From contig NZ_KB907474.1 of the NCBI RefSeq assembly GCF_000382045.1, positions 1-40,484 of the forward strand: DNA of 40,484 nt, in the 5' to 3' direction. This document shows, piece after piece, positions 6,857 to 15,688 of this stretch (positions within the stretch are counted from its first letter, which is position 1; each line of letters begins with the position of its first letter). Below the pieces are notes generated by a model that was not told the DNA's origin, ran no database searches, and saw only the letters and a program-made list of their open reading frames with translations. The position numbers were made by a program, and so were the translations under genes. The stretch comes from Variovorax atrisoli 110B. Lineage in GTDB: Bacteria; Pseudomonadota; Gammaproteobacteria; Burkholderiales; Burkholderiaceae_C.

Positions 6857-7951
6857 ATGACCTCTTACTCCACTTCCAGGATCTTCGTCGTCGGCGGCAC
6901 TGGCGCTCAAGGGTTGCCGGTGATCAAGACACTGGTCGCGGACGGGAAATACTTTGTCCGAGCCCTCACGCGCGATCGCGGCTCGCGCCGGGCGAAAGCT
7001 CTCGCCGAGCTTGGCAACGTGGAGATTGTCGAAGGCACCTTTGCGGATGAGGACACGCTGCGAGCCGGCTTCCAAGGGTGCGACGGCGCCTACATCAACA
7101 TCGACGGCTTCAATACCGGCGAGAAGACCGAGATGTACTGGGCGATCCGCGCCTATGAGATCGCGATCGAGGAAGGTGTCAGGTTCTTCGTCTACGGCAA
7201 TCTCGACTACGCTCTGAAGAAGGCGGGCTATGACTCCAAGTTCCGTACCGGGCACTATGACGGAAAGGGCCGCATCGGCGAATGGATTCTGATCCAGAAC
7301 GAGGCCAACTCCGACCGCATGGGCGCGGCGGTGTTCACGACCGGGCCCTACATGGAGATGGCTCTTTCGGCCATGACGCCGATGACCCCGTCGGTCGAGG
7401 ATGGGGTCGTTACCTGGCGGGTCCCGCTTGGGGGAGGGCGCGTTCCTCACGTCGCGCTCGGCGACTGCGGCTACTACGCCCGATGGCTCTTCGACAATCC
7501 GGGGCGCGCCAACGGCATGAATCTCGAGGTCGCCATCGAGCAGGTCGACTACCACGAACTGGCAGCTGCCTTCGAGCGGGTCACGGGGCATCGCGCGCGC
7601 TACATCGATACCTCCCTCGAGGACTATTGGAGCGGTCCGCTCAGGATGGCCGCTGGACTTCCGGCCGGGTACAACGCAGACCCGCAGGACAAGAGCACGA
7701 TGAGTTTCCGCGATAACTTCACCGGCTTCTGGAACATCTGGAAGCACGAGATCGTTCAACGCGACTACGCACTTCTCGACCAGATCCATCCGAACCGCAT
7801 CAGGACGGTCGAGGAGTGGCTCCGACGTGAAGACCAACTGGGCCAAGCACTTGGCCATGGAACCCTGTGGGAGAGGGTGCAGCCTGAAAATCAGGCCAAG
7901 CGGCCGCCGATCCTCAAGCTGAGCGAAGATCGCCGCAAGGGCCGGCTCTAG
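6857..7951 (+). CDS. NmrA family NAD(P)-binding protein
   Basis: A 364-residue protein of the NmrA-like atypical SDR group. The dinucleotide-binding motif GGTGAQG is at 13-19, followed by the basic stretch RALTRDRGS that often contacts NADPH phosphate. FVYGNLDYA near residue 115 stands where classical enzymes have the active-site Tyr, but the usual YxxxK is not evident, as in NmrA redox sensors. AAGGAG precedes the start. Members include nitrogen-metabolism sensors, quinone reductases and isoflavone reductase-like enzymes, and the true activity cannot be told. HxlR control suggests response to a quinone or similar electrophile. It ends convergent with the gene at 8025. Confidence 0.75.
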   Translation: MTSYSTSRIFVVGGTGAQGLPVIKTLVADGKYFVRALTRDRGSRRAKALAELGNVEIVEGTFADEDTLRAGFQGCDGAYINIDGFNTGEKTEMYWAIRAYEIAIEEGVRFFVYGNLDYALKKAGYDSKFRTGHYDGKGRIGEWILIQNEANSDRMGAAVFTTGPYMEMALSAMTPMTPSVEDGVVTWRVPLGGGRVPHVALGDCGYYARWLFDNPGRANGMNLEVAIEQVDYHELAAAFERVTGHRARYIDTSLEDYWSGPLRMAAGLPAGYNADPQDKSTMSFRDNFTGFWNIWKHEIVQRDYALLDQIHPNRIRTVEEWLRREDQLGQALGHGTLWERVQPENQAKRPPILKLSEDRRKGRL

Positions 7952-8024
7952 GCGCTAGCTTCGTGCGCCATGCACTTCAAGACGCCTTTTCTGTTTCGGA
8001 GCAAGGTTCGCGGTGAATGGTGTC

Positions 8025-9611
8025 CTACCGCAGCATGGCCGGTCCATCGGGCAACCCCGCCATCGCGGCAGCAGCCTTAAGTGCCTGATCGTGTTGGCGT
8101 GCGTCGTCGGGGTCGTCTGACATCTCGGCCCTGTCGATGATCGACAGCAGAAGGCGCAGGTCGTTCACACGCGTGCCTTCTTCCGGCTGCACTGTGTCGG
8201 ACTCCAGTTTGGCCATGAGGTAGCGCTGCACGTGCGTCGACTGCCGAGCGCTCTGACCGACCGATGCACGGGTGCGCGTACCGTCTTCGTAGGAAATGTC
8301 GGTCGAAGCATTGGCTTGGTCGTTGATCTGCACGAACTCGTAGAACTGAGATTCCTTCGCTGCCGTGAGCAGGAGTTGAGCGCCCGGCGACAGCGCCCGG
8401 TGAAAGCTTGCATCCAGTTCGGCTTGCCGGTCTTGATGGATGGTCCGGTTGCGCGGGTCCTTGCCCGACACGCTTGTCTTCTGCGACAGCGTGTACCTGA
8501 AGGTATCGACCTCGTCCGGGCGCATCGGGTTCGATGCATCCGGCACCTGCGTCATCGATGCATTGAAGTCGGCCAGGCCACTGAGCAAGCCATGGTCGCC
8601 AGCATTGAGCGAAATCGCTGTCGGCGCCTCGCGGCCCGGCAGCGCAGTCTTCTCGCCGTAGTTGCTGTTCAGCTGCGAGAACGCATCCTTGAACATCGAG
8701 ACCAGGGCAGCGTCACCCCGGCCGCGGCTGCCTGCCATGTCTACCTGCTGCAAGTACCGTGCGATGGCTCGCGCTTGCTGCGGGGCACTGCCGAGGATGG
8801 CCGGCTGCGATAAGTCGACGTCGACCTTCACTGTGCCGGAAGGTCCGGAAGCGCTCAGGGCGCGCGTTCTCGAGTCGGCATGAAAATCCACTGCCTGTAT
8901 CGCGCCCTTGCCATCAGTCCTCAGGCTCGCCTTGAAATCAATGGACAGCAGCTCTTTGGTATTGAAATTGGTCAAGCCTTCGAGGGCGAGCTTTGGGGGC
9001 AGGGCATTCAAGCCGTCGATGGCCTCTTGGAACGCGCCCGAGAGGTCTGCGAGAGCCTTGCGCTCGGACTCATTGAGCTCGCCGCCGGAAACCGCTACCT
9101 GTACCGCCATGCCGTCGGCCTGGCTGGCCAGGCTCAGCTCGACCGTGGCACCGCCGGTAGTCTTGATCGACAAATTGATCTGATTGTCGGCTGCGGCCAG
9201 CAGGTCAGCCGGCGCTACGGCGGACGCACCTGGTGTCGCAAACGTCACCGATTGAGAGAAGTCGTCGACATCGGTCTCGAAGCGCTTCAGCATTGCCGCG
9301 CCCAGGCCGCTGAAACGCGCCGTGAGAGAGGGCAGGCCGAAGTTGCCAGCCATCAAGGACGAAACGGCGTCGTCGGTGGGCCGCGACCAAGCGGTTGTGG
9401 TGGATCCGAAGATTGTGTAGGTCTGAATGTCAGCCGGGGTGGGTGCTCGACTCAGGCTGACCAATACTGCCGACGCAGGGGACTTCGGTGTCACTTGCGC
9501 TGACGAAGTCTTCGCGAGCGTCGACAGCGGCGTGGCTCGCGAAACGCTTACAGCGGCGGGCGCTGCATAAAGGCCGGATGCGCTCGGGGTGACGTTCACT
9601 CTGGATTCCAT
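8025..9611 (-). CDS. uncharacterised 528-residue protein
   Basis: A 528-residue protein of no named family. It opens with an Ala/Ser/Pro/Thr-rich segment (1-60) without a signal peptide, then YTIFGSTTTAWSRPTDDAV (64-82) and RFSGLGAAMLKRFETD. A beta-rich middle (about 140-285) has INLSIKTTGGATVELSL and GTVKVDVDLS. The C-terminal half is helical and polar, with a mixed-charge tail. The mixture of a disordered N-terminus and structured domains without a Sec signal is compatible with export by another route, but nothing proves it. Upstream there is a short perfect hairpin and no clear ribosome site. It lies directly after a degraded oxidoreductase gene. Confidence 0.7.
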   Translation of the reverse strand: MESRVNVTPSASGLYAAPAAVSVSRATPLSTLAKTSSAQVTPKSPASAVLVSLSRAPTPADIQTYTIFGSTTTAWSRPTDDAVSSLMAGNFGLPSLTARFSGLGAAMLKRFETDVDDFSQSVTFATPGASAVAPADLLAAADNQINLSIKTTGGATVELSLASQADGMAVQVAVSGGELNESERKALADLSGAFQEAIDGLNALPPKLALEGLTNFNTKELLSIDFKASLRTDGKGAIQAVDFHADSRTRALSASGPSGTVKVDVDLSQPAILGSAPQQARAIARYLQQVDMAGSRGRGDAALVSMFKDAFSQLNSNYGEKTALPGREAPTAISLNAGDHGLLSGLADFNASMTQVPDASNPMRPDEVDTFRYTLSQKTSVSGKDPRNRTIHQDRQAELDASFHRALSPGAQLLLTAAKESQFYEFVQINDQANASTDISYEDGTRTRASVGQSARQSTHVQRYLMAKLESDTVQPEEGTRVNDLRLLLSIIDRAEMSDDPDDARQHDQALKAAAAMAGLPDGPAMLR

Positions 9612-9621
9612 TCAAAGGGGA

Positions 9622-9636
9622 GCAGCCAGTGGCTGC
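9622..9636. other. short perfect hairpin upstream of the 528-residue gene
   Basis: GCAGCC-AGT-GGCTGC is a 6-bp stem with a 3-base loop, 10-25 bases upstream of the minus-strand start at 9611, where a ribosome site would be expected. It could modulate translation or be a protein site. There is no direct support for either. Confidence 0.3.
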
Positions 9637-9705
9637 AGGCAATCTTCCTTATCGGCAGTGGCGCGCATTTCTTAAGAGCCGAGAACTCGATTTGAAGAAA
9701 GTCTG

Positions 9706-9885
9706 AACAGCGTTTGCGATGGCCGGTGCCACGCCCGCCATCCCCACCTCACCCAGTCCTTTGGCGCCCGGCGAGTTGAAGCGTGTGTCGGGCTTGCCGA
9801 CGAAGTCGACCTGAATGCGGCCCATGTCTGCAGCCACGGGCAGCACGTACTCGGCAAGGTCGGTGTCGAGATAGCCTCCGTAGCG
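9706..9885 (-). pseudogene. C-terminal remnant of a xanthine dehydrogenase-family molybdenum subunit
   Basis: About 60 codons match the end of the large molybdopterin-binding subunit of xanthine/aldehyde oxidoreductases (PaoC/YagR type): YGGYLDTDLAEYVLP, then VDFVGKPDTRFNSPGAKG, LGEVGMAGVAPAIANAV. The rest of the protein upstream is absent, and after IANAV the usual HATGxRVRDLPI ending is replaced by unrelated residues to a TAA at 9649-9651. The fragment is therefore broken at both ends and cannot be functional. It marks a deletion or replacement between the 528-residue gene and the two-component genes. The wording of the motif is distinctive, so the family call is fairly sure. Confidence 0.7.
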
Positions 9886-10123
9886 CGGTCGACCTCGCTG
9901 ACCTCGCTAGCGGCTCTAGCCGAACAAGGACCGGGAACAAAACGCGGAACAAATAGGCGAGGGGCTCGACGGCGAAGGCTTGAAGAGCGATTTTTTGAGG
10001 TGGCGCGGTAAAGCAGCTGAATGGAGGCACGGCAACCCCTTGCCGACGAGCCAGCAGCCTCTATCGCAGACCCATGATCGTCCCGCCCATTTGCCGGTGT
10101 TCGCCGCGGTCTCCCGCCGATGC
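9886..10123. other. intergenic stretch with a short direct repeat and a hairpin
   Basis: No gene is seen. GACCTCGCT occurs twice in tandem near 9892-9910, at the edge of the oxidoreductase remnant. A perfect hairpin CGGCAA-CCCC-TTGCCG lies at 10030-10045, about 80 bases past the response-regulator stop codon on the minus strand. It lacks a T-tract, so its role as a terminator is weak. Confidence 0.35.
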
Positions 10124-11470
10124 CTACTCGATGCCGTACTGCGTCAGCTTCCGGTACAGCAGCTGGCGGTGGATGCCGAGGCGCCGCGCCGCTTCGGCGC
10201 GATTGCCCTGTGCCTGGGCGAGCGCGTTCTCGATCAGCAGCCGCTCGAGCCGTTCGACTGTGCTCGGCAGGTCGCCTTCCAGCCAGTCGGCCGGCAGGGT
10301 CTGCGCGCCCTGCGTCGGGCGTGCCTGGCCGAGCACCAGGTCCAGGTCGGCGCTGCCGATCACACGGTGCCGCACCAGCGCCTGGCAGCGCTCCATCACA
10401 TTGCGCAGCTCGCGCACGTTGCCCGGCCAGGGCTGGCGCAGCAGCGACTGCGCGGCCTCGGTGGACAGGGCCTTGGGCGCATCGGGCGCGGCCGCGCGGC
10501 GCAGGAAATGCTCGGCCAGCGGAATGACGTCGGCGAGCCGCTCGCGCAGCGGCGGCAGCCGGATCGACAGTACGTCGAGCCGGTACATCAAATCTTCGCG
10601 AAAGCTGCCCTCGCGCACCGCGAGGGCCAGGTCGCGGTGCGTGGCCGCGACCACGCGCACATCGACCTTCACGGTCTTGTGGCTGCCCAGCGGCGTGACC
10701 TCGCCCTCCTGCAGCACGCGCAGGATCTTCGCCTGCACGGCCAGCGCCATGTCGCCGATCTCGTCGAGCAGCAGCACGCCGCCATCGGCCGCGCGGAAGC
10801 ACCCCGCGCGCTCGCCGGTGGCGCCGGTGAACGCGCCGCGCACGTGGCCGAAGAGTTCGCTCTCCAGGAGCTCCTTCGGAATGGCCGCGCAGTTGATCGC
10901 CACGAACGGCTTGTCCGCGCGGTCCGAATGCCGGTGCAGCGCGCGCGCCACCATCTCCTTGCCGGTCCCCGTCTCGCCGAGCACCAGCACGGGCATCGCG
11001 TTCGCCGATGCGAGGCCGATGCGCTTCTGCACCTCGCGCATCGCCTGGCTGGCACCGATGAAGTCGTCGTCCGCGTCCGCCACCGCGGCGGTGGTTGCCG
11101 CGCCGGGCTGCTGCTGCAGCGCGCGGTCGAGCACCTCGCGCACCGCCTCGCGGCTGATCGGCTTGGCCAGGTGGTCGAAGGCGCCGAGGCGCATCGCCTC
11201 GATGGTGTTGCCCGCGCTCGCGAAGGCCGTGAGCACGATCACCGGCGGCACGCGCGCGAGGCGGGCGCGCATGGCTTCGAGCGTCTGCAGGCCGTCCATG
11301 CCGGGCATGCGGTGGTCGAGGAAGACCGCGTCGAAGCGCGTGCGCGCCATCGCTTCGAGCGCCTCGGCGCCGCTCGCGATTTCGGTGGCCTCATGACCCA
11401 GGCCCTGCAGCGTCTCGGCCAGCGTGTCGCGGAACGCGTCGTCGTCGTCGATGATCAGGAGGCGCGCCAT
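10124..11470 (-). CDS. sigma-54-dependent response regulator, NtrC family
   Basis: A 448-residue regulator with three domains. The receiver (1-115) has the acidic pocket at 8-10, phosphoacceptor Asp52, Thr81 and Lys103. The AAA+ domain has Walker A GETGTGKE (165-172), the sigma-54 contact motif GAFTGA (212-217), and Walker B ending LLLDEIGD (233-240). A Fis-type helix-turn-helix lies at the end (RAEAARRLGIHRQLLYRKL). It should activate sigma-54 promoters when phosphorylated by the kinase encoded just upstream, whose gene overlaps it by 16 bases. No -24/-12 promoter was securely identified nearby, so the target genes are unknown. Confidence 0.93.
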   Translation of the reverse strand: MARLLIIDDDDAFRDTLAETLQGLGHEATEIASGAEALEAMARTRFDAVFLDHRMPGMDGLQTLEAMRARLARVPPVIVLTAFASAGNTIEAMRLGAFDHLAKPISREAVREVLDRALQQQPGAATTAAVADADDDFIGASQAMREVQKRIGLASANAMPVLVLGETGTGKEMVARALHRHSDRADKPFVAINCAAIPKELLESELFGHVRGAFTGATGERAGCFRAADGGVLLLDEIGDMALAVQAKILRVLQEGEVTPLGSHKTVKVDVRVVAATHRDLALAVREGSFREDLMYRLDVLSIRLPPLRERLADVIPLAEHFLRRAAAPDAPKALSTEAAQSLLRQPWPGNVRELRNVMERCQALVRHRVIGSADLDLVLGQARPTQGAQTLPADWLEGDLPSTVERLERLLIENALAQAQGNRAEAARRLGIHRQLLYRKLTQYGIE

Positions 11471-12921
11471 GGAAGCTCCAGTTCGAATCGCGTGCCGGGT
11501 TCGAGCGCCCGATGGCGCAGGTCGCCGCCGTGCGCGAGCGCCACTTCGCGCGCAAGGGCCAGGCCCAGGCCGGTGCCGTCGGCGCGTCCCGTGGCGAAGG
11601 GCTCGAAGAGGTTGGCCTGCAGCGCTTCCGGCACGCCGGCGCCGTCGTCGTCGACGCGGATGCAGAGCATCTGCGTCTCGTTCGTCGAGGCCGACAGCGT
11701 GACGTGCCCGCCGCGCGGCGCATGGCGCACGGCGTTGTCGAGCAGGTTGTCGACCGCGCGCGCCAGGTGGACGGGATCGAACACGGCCTTGGCGGGGCCT
11801 TCATGCTGCAGCACGAGCTGTACGCCTGCCGCGGCGGCCTTGTCGCCGATGGCTGCCGTGCGCTCTTCCAGCCAGCGATGCAGGTCAACCTGCACCGGTG
11901 CCAGGGTCACGGGCTGCACCAGTGCGAGCAGGCTCTGGACCAGTCCCTCCAGCCGATCGATCTGCCCGACGATCATGCGCAGCGCATCGGCCTGCTTCTC
12001 GGGTGCGGCTGCCAGGGCGTTCTCGGCCTTCAGCCGCATCGTGGCGATCGGGTTGCGGATCTCGTGCGCGATGCCGCCGGTCATGCGCCCGAGGGCGGCC
12101 AGGCGCTGGTCGCGGCTGCGCTGCTGCGCGGCCTCCCGCAGGCGCACGCGCGCTTCGTCGAAGCGCGTGCGGTAGTGGTTGAAACCGTCGACGATGCGGT
12201 CGAGCTCGCGCACGCCGGTGCGCGGCAGCTCGGGCATCGCGCCGTCGCTGGCATCCGCCTGCGTGAGCCGCGTCTCGAGCCGCTGCACGTGGCGCAGCCC
12301 GCGAAACAGGATGAAGCCCAGCCATAGCCCCGAGGCGAGCACCGCCGCGAGCAGGACGCCCAGCCCCACGCGCAGGCTGCCCAGGGCGGCCAGGGCGCCG
12401 CCGTTGGTGCGTGTCATGGTCCAGGCCGCAAGGTCCTTGGACGCCGAGGCCAGCGGGCAGGCCGAGACGATCAATGCCTCGCGGCTGCCGCGCACCACGT
12501 CGGTCTGCGGCGCCTGGGCGCGGGCGGCGAGCTGCGAGAGCTCGACGATGAGGGGCTGTTCGGCCGCGGGCACGTCGCGCTTGACGCCGCTGCCTTCATA
12601 TGTGGGGTACGCATAGGCCAGCAGCCCCGAGTTCGCTCTCGCGCCGGCCTGCCATACCCCACCCTCGACGTGCGGCACCTCGGTCAGCACCAGCTGGAGC
12701 ACGACCTGCAGGAGGTCGATCTTCGGCTCGGATGCGTCGGTCGCGGCCTTGGCATAGCGCGCGGCGATCGCGCGGCACGACTGCTCCGTGGCCGTGCGCC
12801 CCGCATCGATCTGCGCCCCGGCGCTTGCGCGGTAGAGCGTGAGCATCACCACCGCCAGCGCCGCGCACACGCTGAACAGCAGGACCCAGAAAAAGACAAG
12901 TTGACTGCGTAATGACTTCAT
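11455..12921 (-). CDS. membrane sensor histidine kinase
   Basis: A 488-residue kinase. A membrane helix at about 8-30, a periplasmic sensor region of about 150 residues, a second helix at about 185-206, then a HAMP-like linker. The H-box GGIAHEIRNP carries His286; the ATP domain has the N box LLDNAVRH (Asn398 region), DDDGAGVPE and GTGLGLALA. The start at 12921 is chosen because the protein then opens normally with MKSLRSQLVFFW. The same frame stays open upstream for 180 codons, but most of that reads as Arg/Pro/His-rich non-coding sequence. Its partner is the overlapping response regulator. The signal is not evident. Confidence 0.9.
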   Translation of the reverse strand: MKSLRSQLVFFWVLLFSVCAALAVVMLTLYRASAGAQIDAGRTATEQSCRAIAARYAKAATDASEPKIDLLQVVLQLVLTEVPHVEGGVWQAGARANSGLLAYAYPTYEGSGVKRDVPAAEQPLIVELSQLAARAQAPQTDVVRGSREALIVSACPLASASKDLAAWTMTRTNGGALAALGSLRVGLGVLLAAVLASGLWLGFILFRGLRHVQRLETRLTQADASDGAMPELPRTGVRELDRIVDGFNHYRTRFDEARVRLREAAQQRSRDQRLAALGRMTGGIAHEIRNPIATMRLKAENALAAAPEKQADALRMIVGQIDRLEGLVQSLLALVQPVTLAPVQVDLHRWLEERTAAIGDKAAAAGVQLVLQHEGPAKAVFDPVHLARAVDNLLDNAVRHAPRGGHVTLSASTNETQMLCIRVDDDGAGVPEALQANLFEPFATGRADGTGLGLALAREVALAHGGDLRHRALEPGTRFELELPWRAS

Positions 12922-13339
12922 TCGCCCTGGAACGCGTGGACACGTTTTCTGGTGAAAGCGCTCGACAGGATGGCCCCGAGGCCGCCGCGGCGCAGCCCGA
13001 GTATGCCCTGGGGGCTTCTCTCCTGGCTCTGCGCAGCACGCGCCGCCGACCGAAGAAGAGCGGCGATGCGGGAGCGTCAATTCCCAATGCCTGAAGGCTG
13101 GAGCGAAGTCACGTCGAATGCGGAGCTCGTCGACGAACAGGAAGTACGACGGCATGTTCAATGCCCACAGCCAAACCACCTGCAAGGCGCGGCGCAGCGC
13201 GACGCTCATGGTGAGGTACTGTTTCTCGGGGTCGTCCCTCGCTGCAGTAGCATGGCCGCAGGTGCGTTCGGCGCGCCGTTGCCCCGGTGCAATGGCGCAA
13301 CGGCCGCTTGCTTGCCACACTGCCGTGAAGGGACAGGCC
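12922..13339. other. divergent gap between kinase and metallopeptidase genes
   Basis: No gene is supported. The minus strand has an ATG at 13209 in frame with the kinase, giving a possible N-terminal extension with a hydrophobic segment (VVWLWALNM region), but no ribosome site precedes it and the frame between it and the kinase looks non-coding. Promoters for both divergent genes should lie here; none is clear. Confidence 0.35.
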
Positions 13340-15088
13340 ATGGCGACTGCCAGAACCTCCACCGCGAAGACACGCCCGCCGGCCAAGGGGTCGGTGCGGG
13401 TCAAGATGCTGCCCAAGGATCCTCTGGTCGCTCGCCGGGACGACCTGTGGCCGGTCGATGTGGACATCGAAGCCGCGACGGCAGGCGACGGGCCCTCCAG
13501 CGCACGGGTCTGCGTGGTCGACTACAACGCCGAGCTCGATGTGCTCTTCGAGCCCGCGAAGCTGCTCAAGGACCGCACGGGCTATGCCGGCATCGCGAGG
13601 ATTCGACCGAACGAGAAGAGCCTCGACGACTTCACCTTCCACCAGGTCAATGTCTGGGCCATCGTCGAGCAGACGCTGAGCTGGCTGGAGGATGCACAGG
13701 CGCTGGCGCGTCCCATCCCCTGGGCCTCGGGCCTGGGGCGGCTGCTGGTGATCCCGCATGCCGGCTACGACGAGAACGCCTTCTACGACCGGTCGACCGG
13801 GGCGCTGCACTTCTTCTATTTCCAAGGGCCCTCGGGCGAGCCGGTCTACACCTGCCTGTCGCGCGACATCGTCGCGCACGAGCTGGGGCATGCCGTGCTT
13901 GACGGCCTGAAGCCCGGCTACAACGAGGTGACCTCCCCCCAGACCGCCGGCTTCCACGAGTACTTCGGCGACGCCATCGCGATGATGGCCAGCCTGAGGA
14001 CGCGGGAGATCGCGCTGCGGCTGACGGCCGATGCGCCCGCGCGGCTGGCAGCGAGGAACATCGTCTCGGCGATCGCCTCCGAGTTCGGAGCGGCCGTCCA
14101 CGGCCTTGCCGACCACGACTACCTGCGCGGCGCCTGGCGCAGGCGGACGATGAGCCAGATGGCCGGCCGCTACGAGCCGCACGACTGGTCGGAGGTGCTG
14201 ACCGGCGTCTACTACGAGCTGCTGCAGTTCCTCTACGTCAAGAACCTGGACGAGATTCTGGGGAGCATCGCCCGGGAGTCGAAAGTGCCGCGACGTGCGG
14301 TCGTGCGCAACCAGCAGCACTGCATGCGCGCCGTGATCCGGGCGGCCGGGCAGACCGCGAACGTCATGCTGCGCGCCCTGGACTACTGCCCGCCCGTGGA
14401 CCTGCGCTATGACGAGTACGCCCGGGCGCTGCTTCGTGCGCACGAGGTCGCGTACCCCGTCGACAGCTACGGCATCCGGGCCGCGCTGCAGCGGTCGTTT
14501 GCCGTTCGCGGCCTGGTGCCGGCCCCCGAAGTGGAGGGCTTCAACTCGCAGGTGACCTACGCGCTGCGCGATGCGGGCGATATCGAAGCGATCACCGCGA
14601 CCCCGGGCGACGCCTACCGCTTCGTGGACCGGTACCGCGCCATGTTCGGCGTGCCGCACGAGGCGAACCTGCGCATCGTCGCCGTGTACGCGACGCGCAA
14701 GAGCACGGCCGGAGGTTTCCGGCCGCCGCGCGAACGCATCATCGAGTTCACCTGGACAGAGGACGTCGAACTCAGGGGCCCGGGCTTCGGCCCCTTGAAT
14801 GGAACCCGGGTGAACATGCACTGCGGCGGGACGCTGGTCTTCGACAGCAACGGCAACTTCCTGCATTCGTCGCTGGTTCCCGCGACTCCCAGGCGGCGCA
14901 GAGAACTTCAGGACTACATCGCACACCTGGTGCATGACGGCAGCATCGGCATCACCGAAGGCGTGCAGGACCCGGGCATGCCGGATGGCGGGGGCTTCCG
15001 CATCTCCGCCACGGTCGTCCGAGGGCGGCTGCGGCTGTCCTTCAACGCCGCGATGCGCCATGCCGGGACCGAGCGCCACAGGCACTGA
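13340..15088 (+). CDS. gluzincin-type zinc metallopeptidase, uncharacterised
   Basis: A protein of 582 residues. HELGH at 180-184 gives two zinc ligands and the catalytic Glu; E207 in FHEYFGDAIA, 23 residues after the second His, is the likely third ligand, as in thermolysin/fungalysin-like gluzincins. The preceding strands (LLVIPHAGYDENAFYD, LHFFYFQG) form the usual edge of such domains. No signal peptide or membrane helix is seen, unlike secreted relatives, so the protein may act inside the cell or leave by a non-Sec route. The ATG at 13340 has AAGGGA upstream. The C-terminal 150 residues are beta-rich and unassigned. It is divergent from the two-component pair. Confidence 0.75.
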   Translation: MATARTSTAKTRPPAKGSVRVKMLPKDPLVARRDDLWPVDVDIEAATAGDGPSSARVCVVDYNAELDVLFEPAKLLKDRTGYAGIARIRPNEKSLDDFTFHQVNVWAIVEQTLSWLEDAQALARPIPWASGLGRLLVIPHAGYDENAFYDRSTGALHFFYFQGPSGEPVYTCLSRDIVAHELGHAVLDGLKPGYNEVTSPQTAGFHEYFGDAIAMMASLRTREIALRLTADAPARLAARNIVSAIASEFGAAVHGLADHDYLRGAWRRRTMSQMAGRYEPHDWSEVLTGVYYELLQFLYVKNLDEILGSIARESKVPRRAVVRNQQHCMRAVIRAAGQTANVMLRALDYCPPVDLRYDEYARALLRAHEVAYPVDSYGIRAALQRSFAVRGLVPAPEVEGFNSQVTYALRDAGDIEAITATPGDAYRFVDRYRAMFGVPHEANLRIVAVYATRKSTAGGFRPPRERIIEFTWTEDVELRGPGFGPLNGTRVNMHCGGTLVFDSNGNFLHSSLVPATPRRRRELQDYIAHLVHDGSIGITEGVQDPGMPDGGGFRISATVVRGRLRLSFNAAMRHAGTERHRH

Positions 15089-15207
15089 GATGGCCGCGTC
15101 CCGGCTGCCGAAACAACCTCGGGTGCGGCGTTTCGCGTCAACAGCCGCGGGATGCCGTCCGTTTTGTGAACGGGAGATGGTCTCCCTCACTTCTGGATGG
15201 ACATCAC

Positions 15208-15426
15208 ATGAAAAAACTCCTCATCCCCCTGGCCGTCCTGCTCGGCGCCGCTGGCGCATGGGCGCAGTCCGACAACGGCGTCACCGTTAGCACGGATCCT
15301 GCCCGCGCGGCAGCGGTGGAGCGCCATGCGCAGGAACTGCAATCGCGTCCCGCGCCGAAGCCGATGGCGACTCACGCCAAGGCCACCAAGCATTCGCCGC
15401 GTCACCACCGTCCCGCCAAGCACTGA
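15208..15426 (+). CDS. small exported basic protein
   Basis: A 72-residue protein. MKKLLIPLAVLLGAAGAWAQ is a typical Sec signal with a likely cut after AWA, leaving a mature chain of about 53 residues. The mature part is polar, with a C-terminal third rich in His, Lys, Pro and Ala (HAKATKHSPRHHRPAKH). It has no Cys and no known domain. The start is fixed by the signal peptide. A strong hairpin 18 bases after the stop probably ends the transcript, so it may be expressed alone or after the metallopeptidase gene 119 bases upstream. The His/Lys-rich tail could bind metal or anionic surfaces; that is a guess. Confidence 0.7.
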   Translation: MKKLLIPLAVLLGAAGAWAQSDNGVTVSTDPARAAAVERHAQELQSRPAPKPMATHAKATKHSPRHHRPAKH

Positions 15427-15443
15427 AGCGCGCAGGCGGTTCC

Positions 15444-15482
15444 CGCCCTGGCATCGCGGATCGTTTTGCTGCCAGGGCGTTT
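15444..15482 (+). terminator. stem-loop terminator after the small exported gene
   Basis: Perfect 10-bp arms CGCCCTGGCA (15444-15453) and TGCCAGGGCG (15470-15479) around a 16-base loop are followed by TTT. The stem is strong although the T-tract is short. Confidence 0.65.
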
Positions 15483-15688
15483 GCAGGCGCCGAGTCGGGA
15501 ACGTGGCCCGCGCAGGAACAGTTGCTGCCAGAGCGGCAGAATCGGGTGACAGCCGGCGCGGCGCTTGCGGCGCGTACGGCGCTAGTGGCCGCACCCTGTC
15601 GAAAGCAAGACGGCGTTCGATCCCGGATCGGACGCTGCGAACTTCGGCGAAGACCACCCTCTCACCAAGACCTGCGTCGAAACGGGAC

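Noticed and set aside
5882..7858. A 658-codon minus-strand open frame opposite the membrane protein and NmrA genes
   Set aside because: Its residues are Arg/Asp/His-rich with no family motifs; it is the antisense of two convincing genes in GC-rich DNA.
12922..13209. N-terminal extension of the histidine kinase from an ATG at 13209
   Set aside because: A hydrophobic segment is present, but there is no ribosome site and the joining sequence reads as non-coding; the start at 12921 gives a normal kinase.
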